A DNA stretch of 40,491 nucleotides from contig JAJYDG010000007.1 in assembly GCA_021777675.1 (NCBI GenBank), positions 1 through 40,491 of the forward strand, in the 5' to 3' direction. The stretch's first letter is position 1. Each line of letters starts with the position of its first letter. Of the stretch, positions 37,148-40,491 are shown piece by piece. The notes below the pieces were generated by a model, which was given only the letters and a program-made list of their open reading frames with translations, did not search any database and had not been told where the DNA came from. Position numbers and translations under genes: made by a program. Source of the DNA: a bacterium. GTDB lineage: Bacteria; Patescibacteriota; Minisyncoccia; Moranbacterales; UBA2206.

Positions 37148-37177
37148 ATACTAATACATATTCAATAGATTTGTCAA
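37148..37177 (-). promoter_or_regulatory. Promoter TTGACA-N18-TAGTAT of the sigma4/HARE gene
   Basis: -35 at 37172-37177 and -10 at 37148-37153 on the reverse strand. Confidence 0.7.
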
Positions 37178-37209
37178 GTCAGACCGCTTCTTTCCACAAT
37201 ATTCAATTA

Positions 37210-38253
37210 TTAAATAAATTTGAAATAAAAAAGTGCGGCCAATCCTCCGATATATATAAAAATCTCCGCGATTGAATCTGCGCCAAGATTAAAATAGCGC
37301 CTACGTGGTTTGATTAGAAAGGAAAATGCATAAATACTCAGCATAAAAATACCAATAATAGCAAATAAACGATCGCTATTTTCAGCGTAGGATAGCGCCG
37401 GTTTTCCCAAAATTAAATCGGCGACAAAAAAAGGCACTAACATAAAAGCGTTCCCGCCCAAAACATCGCTGATTGCCAAGTGATTATCCCCGATGAAAAT
37501 CGCTTCCAATCCGGTACTTATTTCCGGCAAAGATGTTACTAGCGCCAAAATTGTCGCCGCAAAAATTCCACTGTTTATGCCTATGGCACCAGCCAAAAAA
37601 TTTCCCGACTCCTCCAGAAAAAAACCGGCAATTAATGTTATGATTGAAGCTACTGCGAACAGGATGATAATGTAAACACTTTTTTTCTCGGCGTAGAATG
37701 TTCTGTTTTTTGAAATACGACATTCAGTATGCATTCTTCCCGGATGAGCACCATCTTCCACCTGATTAAATTTTTCAATTTTATGAGATTTATCAATAAG
37801 ATATAAACCAAAAAACCAGGCCGCCACAATCATTATTGAAAAAGGATTAATTTTAAAAAAGGAAACTCCGGCGGGAACATATGTAGCAATAAGAGCAAAA
37901 ATAATTAAAATAATCGAAAAAACGGTTTCAAAAAACAATGTTATCGAACCGGCCAAATATGCAAGCGGTCGCTTTCCTTTTACCGCAAAATCAAAAAATA
38001 CTATAAGCAAAGTTTGAATCGAAATTCCTCCAATTAAATTTCCGATAACTATTGATGTGTGTCCCTTAAGAGCACCGCTGATCGCAACTGCGATATCCGG
38101 CAAGCTACCGCTAATACCCAGCAAAATCAGACCACCAAATGCTTCTCCTATTCTAAAGCGACAATCCAGCGCATCAGTCGTTTTCGTAAGAATTATTCCT
38201 GAAAACCAAATTGCCATACCGGAAACGGCAAAAATCAACAAGTGAAAAATCAT
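37210..38253 (-). CDS. Sodium/calcium exchanger (CaCA) family membrane protein
   Basis: Two alpha-repeat-like segments: GISGSLPDIAVAISGALKGHTSIVIGNLIGG and LVTSLPEISTGLEAIFIGDNHLAISDVLGGNAF; about ten TM segments. Confidence 0.8.
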   Translation of the reverse strand: MIFHLLIFAVSGMAIWFSGIILTKTTDALDCRFRIGEAFGGLILLGISGSLPDIAVAISGALKGHTSIVIGNLIGGISIQTLLIVFFDFAVKGKRPLAYLAGSITLFFETVFSIILIIFALIATYVPAGVSFFKINPFSIMIVAAWFFGLYLIDKSHKIEKFNQVEDGAHPGRMHTECRISKNRTFYAEKKSVYIIILFAVASIITLIAGFFLEESGNFLAGAIGINSGIFAATILALVTSLPEISTGLEAIFIGDNHLAISDVLGGNAFMLVPFFVADLILGKPALSYAENSDRLFAIIGIFMLSIYAFSFLIKPRRRYFNLGADSIAEIFIYIGGLAALFYFKFI

Positions 38254-38438
38254 TATATTTCTAAATAGATTAACGATTAAGCTTTTTTTATTTTAGCATA
38301 AAAAAATTTAATACCATAATCAATAAATTTTAAAAAAATCATGGCTTTGCTTTTTATTCTATAAACAATATAATAAATGATATCGATTTATTTACTGTTT
38401 CATAGTTTCTTCATAAACAAGAAAGATAATAAAAAAAT

Positions 38439-39509
38439 ATGAAAGAAAAATTGAAATTATTTTTCAAGATAATTTTAACTCTACTTATACTTAGCGTACT
38501 TGCTTTTTCTGTTTTTCATTTTCCTAATCCGATTCGCGAAAAATTGATGCAAGACAAACGTTTTTCAAAGCTAGACACGGACATTAATTACCGCATTCAC
38601 CGTTATTACATAAAACTGGTTCCTGACAATGCGCAAGGGGTTGGTCCAGGCAATACCCAGCTCACAGTAAAAGACAACGAACATTTTTCTTTTGCAGTTT
38701 TTGGCGATACGCAGATGTTCGATTTTCCGCAGACAAACAACACATTTCAGCAAGCAGTGGAGAGTCTTAAAAAATTTCACGTAAGCGCTGTTCTGTCAAC
38801 CGGAGATTTAATCAACCGCTGTGATAACAATTCCGGATGCGCCGATTATAAATTATGGAAGAATATAATGCTGCCTTTTATGCCGATAACTTATGAAGTT
38901 ATGGGAAACCATGATCATTTTGCCGATACGCTCTCTGAAACTCTTTGGCAAAAATACTTTAATTTGCCTACTAACGGTCCGGATGGATACAAAGAATTGA
39001 CTTATTCTTTTAATTTAGGAAATTCTCATTTTATCATTCTCGATTCAGAAAAAAAACCTGGCACAATTGATCTCACTCAAAGAAATTGGTTGGAAAATGA
39101 TTTACAAAAAAATACGGCAGAAAATACTTTTGTTTTTTTTCATGAACCGGCTTTCCCTGCAAGTTATAAAGTAAGACAAAGCTTAGACAGACACAGCGAA
39201 GAAAGAAACACTTTTTGGTCAATTATTGATAAATACAATGTTACAGCGGTTTTTAACGGACATGAACACGCTTTTTCTATGGAAAAAATTGATTCATCTG
39301 TTTTTCCTTCCGCAACTCACAGCATTAATCAAATCATTATCGGTGATACCGATGCTGATGAAAGACATGATGCCAATCCGCTTCCATTGGCAAAATATTA
39401 CATAGGGCATAAACATCATTTTATTATTGTAGATGTGAATGGTAAAAATATAATTATAAAATTATATTCCACCGATGGAACTTTAATTGACACTTTTAAT
39501 CTTTCTTAG
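38439..39509 (+). CDS. Membrane-anchored/secreted calcineurin-like metallophosphoesterase
   Basis: N-terminal TM; FGDTQ, STGDLINR, MGNHDH, FFHEPAF, FNGHEHAFS metallophosphoesterase motifs. Confidence 0.92.
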   Translation: MKEKLKLFFKIILTLLILSVLAFSVFHFPNPIREKLMQDKRFSKLDTDINYRIHRYYIKLVPDNAQGVGPGNTQLTVKDNEHFSFAVFGDTQMFDFPQTNNTFQQAVESLKKFHVSAVLSTGDLINRCDNNSGCADYKLWKNIMLPFMPITYEVMGNHDHFADTLSETLWQKYFNLPTNGPDGYKELTYSFNLGNSHFIILDSEKKPGTIDLTQRNWLENDLQKNTAENTFVFFHEPAFPASYKVRQSLDRHSEERNTFWSIIDKYNVTAVFNGHEHAFSMEKIDSSVFPSATHSINQIIIGDTDADERHDANPLPLAKYYIGHKHHFIIVDVNGKNIIIKLYSTDGTLIDTFNLS

Positions 39510-39535
39510 CCAAAAAAAAATTAAGTTGCTGCAAA

Positions 39536-40491
39536 TTATTTTTTATAGACATAGAAAAAATCTTTATCATAACCGTTTAAATAGCCATCGGTTCCATCGT
39601 GCAATTCTTTTGTTAGCGGAGTGGAAACATATTTTCCTTGGGAAAATTGATCAAAAATATTGAATCTAACCCAGATTGGATTGATGTCTAATTGAATAGC
39701 ATTAACTGCTCCAGCCGATTTAAGCGCAATAGCCAAAGTATTGGGAGTGAGATTATTACCCGCCGCAAAAATTAAATTGCCTTTTTTAGTCAATCCAATT
39801 CCGGAACGATATGTATAGATATCCACTGTTCCGGCCGCCAATCGTCCCCACAATATTCGACTGCGAGGATTTGTAACTGTAATTTCTCCGTTACTTATTA
39901 ACATAGGACAATTTTGACGAATAAAATTTATATTCCCTCCCAGCTCTTGTCCCTGATAATCAACTATTTTTAATGTTCCATCTTTATAAGCAATAAAAGT
40001 TCCCAAATCATTTTTAAGTGGCAAATAAGTTTTATCGCCAACAATCATCCCATATTGCCCATCTTTATATTGAAATCCGCCATCAAATGCCGCAACCAAG
40101 TTCCCGCTATCCACAATTTCTTTTGGCACTTTTCCCGGCCCTGGTTTTCCAATCGGACCGGCTGGTTGTTTTATGCCGGCAACACTGCCGATTCCAAGAA
40201 CGCTCATATCCAATTGCACCAATGTAGTAATTGAATATGCTCGCTCTTGATCGCTACGCACAAAAGTATAAGCCATTACTTCTTTATCGGGAAATGCTTT
40301 AAGTGGCCAATCTCGCCAAATGCCTTCATTTTGGACATCTTCAAAATTATTAAGCTTTGGTATTGGTGACAAATCAAGATTACTTCCTGAAACATTATTC
40401 AGGCCACCGGAATCCTCAAATTGAGGCGCCTTAATTGAATTTTGGTTTGAAGTAAGACGCTGGATTCCATCGGAAGCATTAAAAAAAATCC
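39536..40491 (-). CDS. Phosphodiester glycosidase (NAGPA/DUF2233-like) protein, N-terminus beyond the right edge
   Basis: LVAAFDGGFQYKDGQYGMIVGDKTYLPL ... IGLTKKGNLIFAAGNNLTPNTLAIALKSAGAVNAIQLDINP; the frame stays open upstream of 40372 to the window end. Confidence 0.85.
   Translation of the reverse strand, partial: IFFNASDGIQRLTSNQNSIKAPQFEDSGGLNNVSGSNLDLSPIPKLNNFEDVQNEGIWRDWPLKAFPDKEVMAYTFVRSDQERAYSITTLVQLDMSVLGIGSVAGIKQPAGPIGKPGPGKVPKEIVDSGNLVAAFDGGFQYKDGQYGMIVGDKTYLPLKNDLGTFIAYKDGTLKIVDYQGQELGGNINFIRQNCPMLISNGEITVTNPRSRILWGRLAAGTVDIYTYRSGIGLTKKGNLIFAAGNNLTPNTLAIALKSAGAVNAIQLDINPIWVRFNIFDQFSQGKYVSTPLTKELHDGTDGYLNGYDKDFFYVYKK

Noticed and set aside
1-40491. tRNA, rRNA, CRISPR array or transposase
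   Set aside because: No cloverleaf-like, rRNA-like or regularly spaced repeat sequence was recognised by eye in the intergenic gaps, and no transposase motifs in the ORFs. A tRNAscan/Infernal run would be decisive.

Overview
This AT-rich window is almost fully coding and looks like a Candidate Phyla Radiation (Patescibacteria) chromosome segment; that assignment is inferred from gene content and style, not searched. Most genes lie on the minus strand. They are: ftsX (partial)-ftsE-prfB, secA, tyrS-argS, recJ, a degenerate receiver/zinc-ribbon protein, an ADP-forming acyl-CoA synthetase, the ribosomal block infA-rpmJ-rpsM-rpsK-rpsD-rpoA-rplQ-rplM-rpsI, a U32 peptidase, tgt, a repeat-rich surface protein, an ECF sigma factor with a coupled membrane protein, a MarR/two-adaptor/MFS efflux operon, a short alaS, mnmA, a TraD/HerA-like ATPase with two membrane partners, a sigma-region-4 + HARE-like regulator, a CaCA exchanger, and a phosphodiester glycosidase-like protein running off the right edge. 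A few genes are on the plus strand. Best leads: (1) a classical CTT-TGA-C programmed +1 frameshift in prfB preceded by a perfect 6-bp hairpin; (2) two plus-strand monocistronic units with strong Shine-Dalgarno sites and intrinsic terminators in a window where most inspected starts lack an SD; one encodes a secreted TIM-barrel-like protein, the other a possible solitary RelE/ParE-like protein; (3) an unannotated ~100-nt structured element at 24063-24164 whose G-U wobbles favour plus-strand RNA; (4) a packed membrane protein / conjugation-type ATPase / 57-aa membrane micro-ORF cassette; (5) a receiver domain that has lost its phospho-acceptor Asp. No CRISPR, rRNA, tRNA or transposase was identified by eye.
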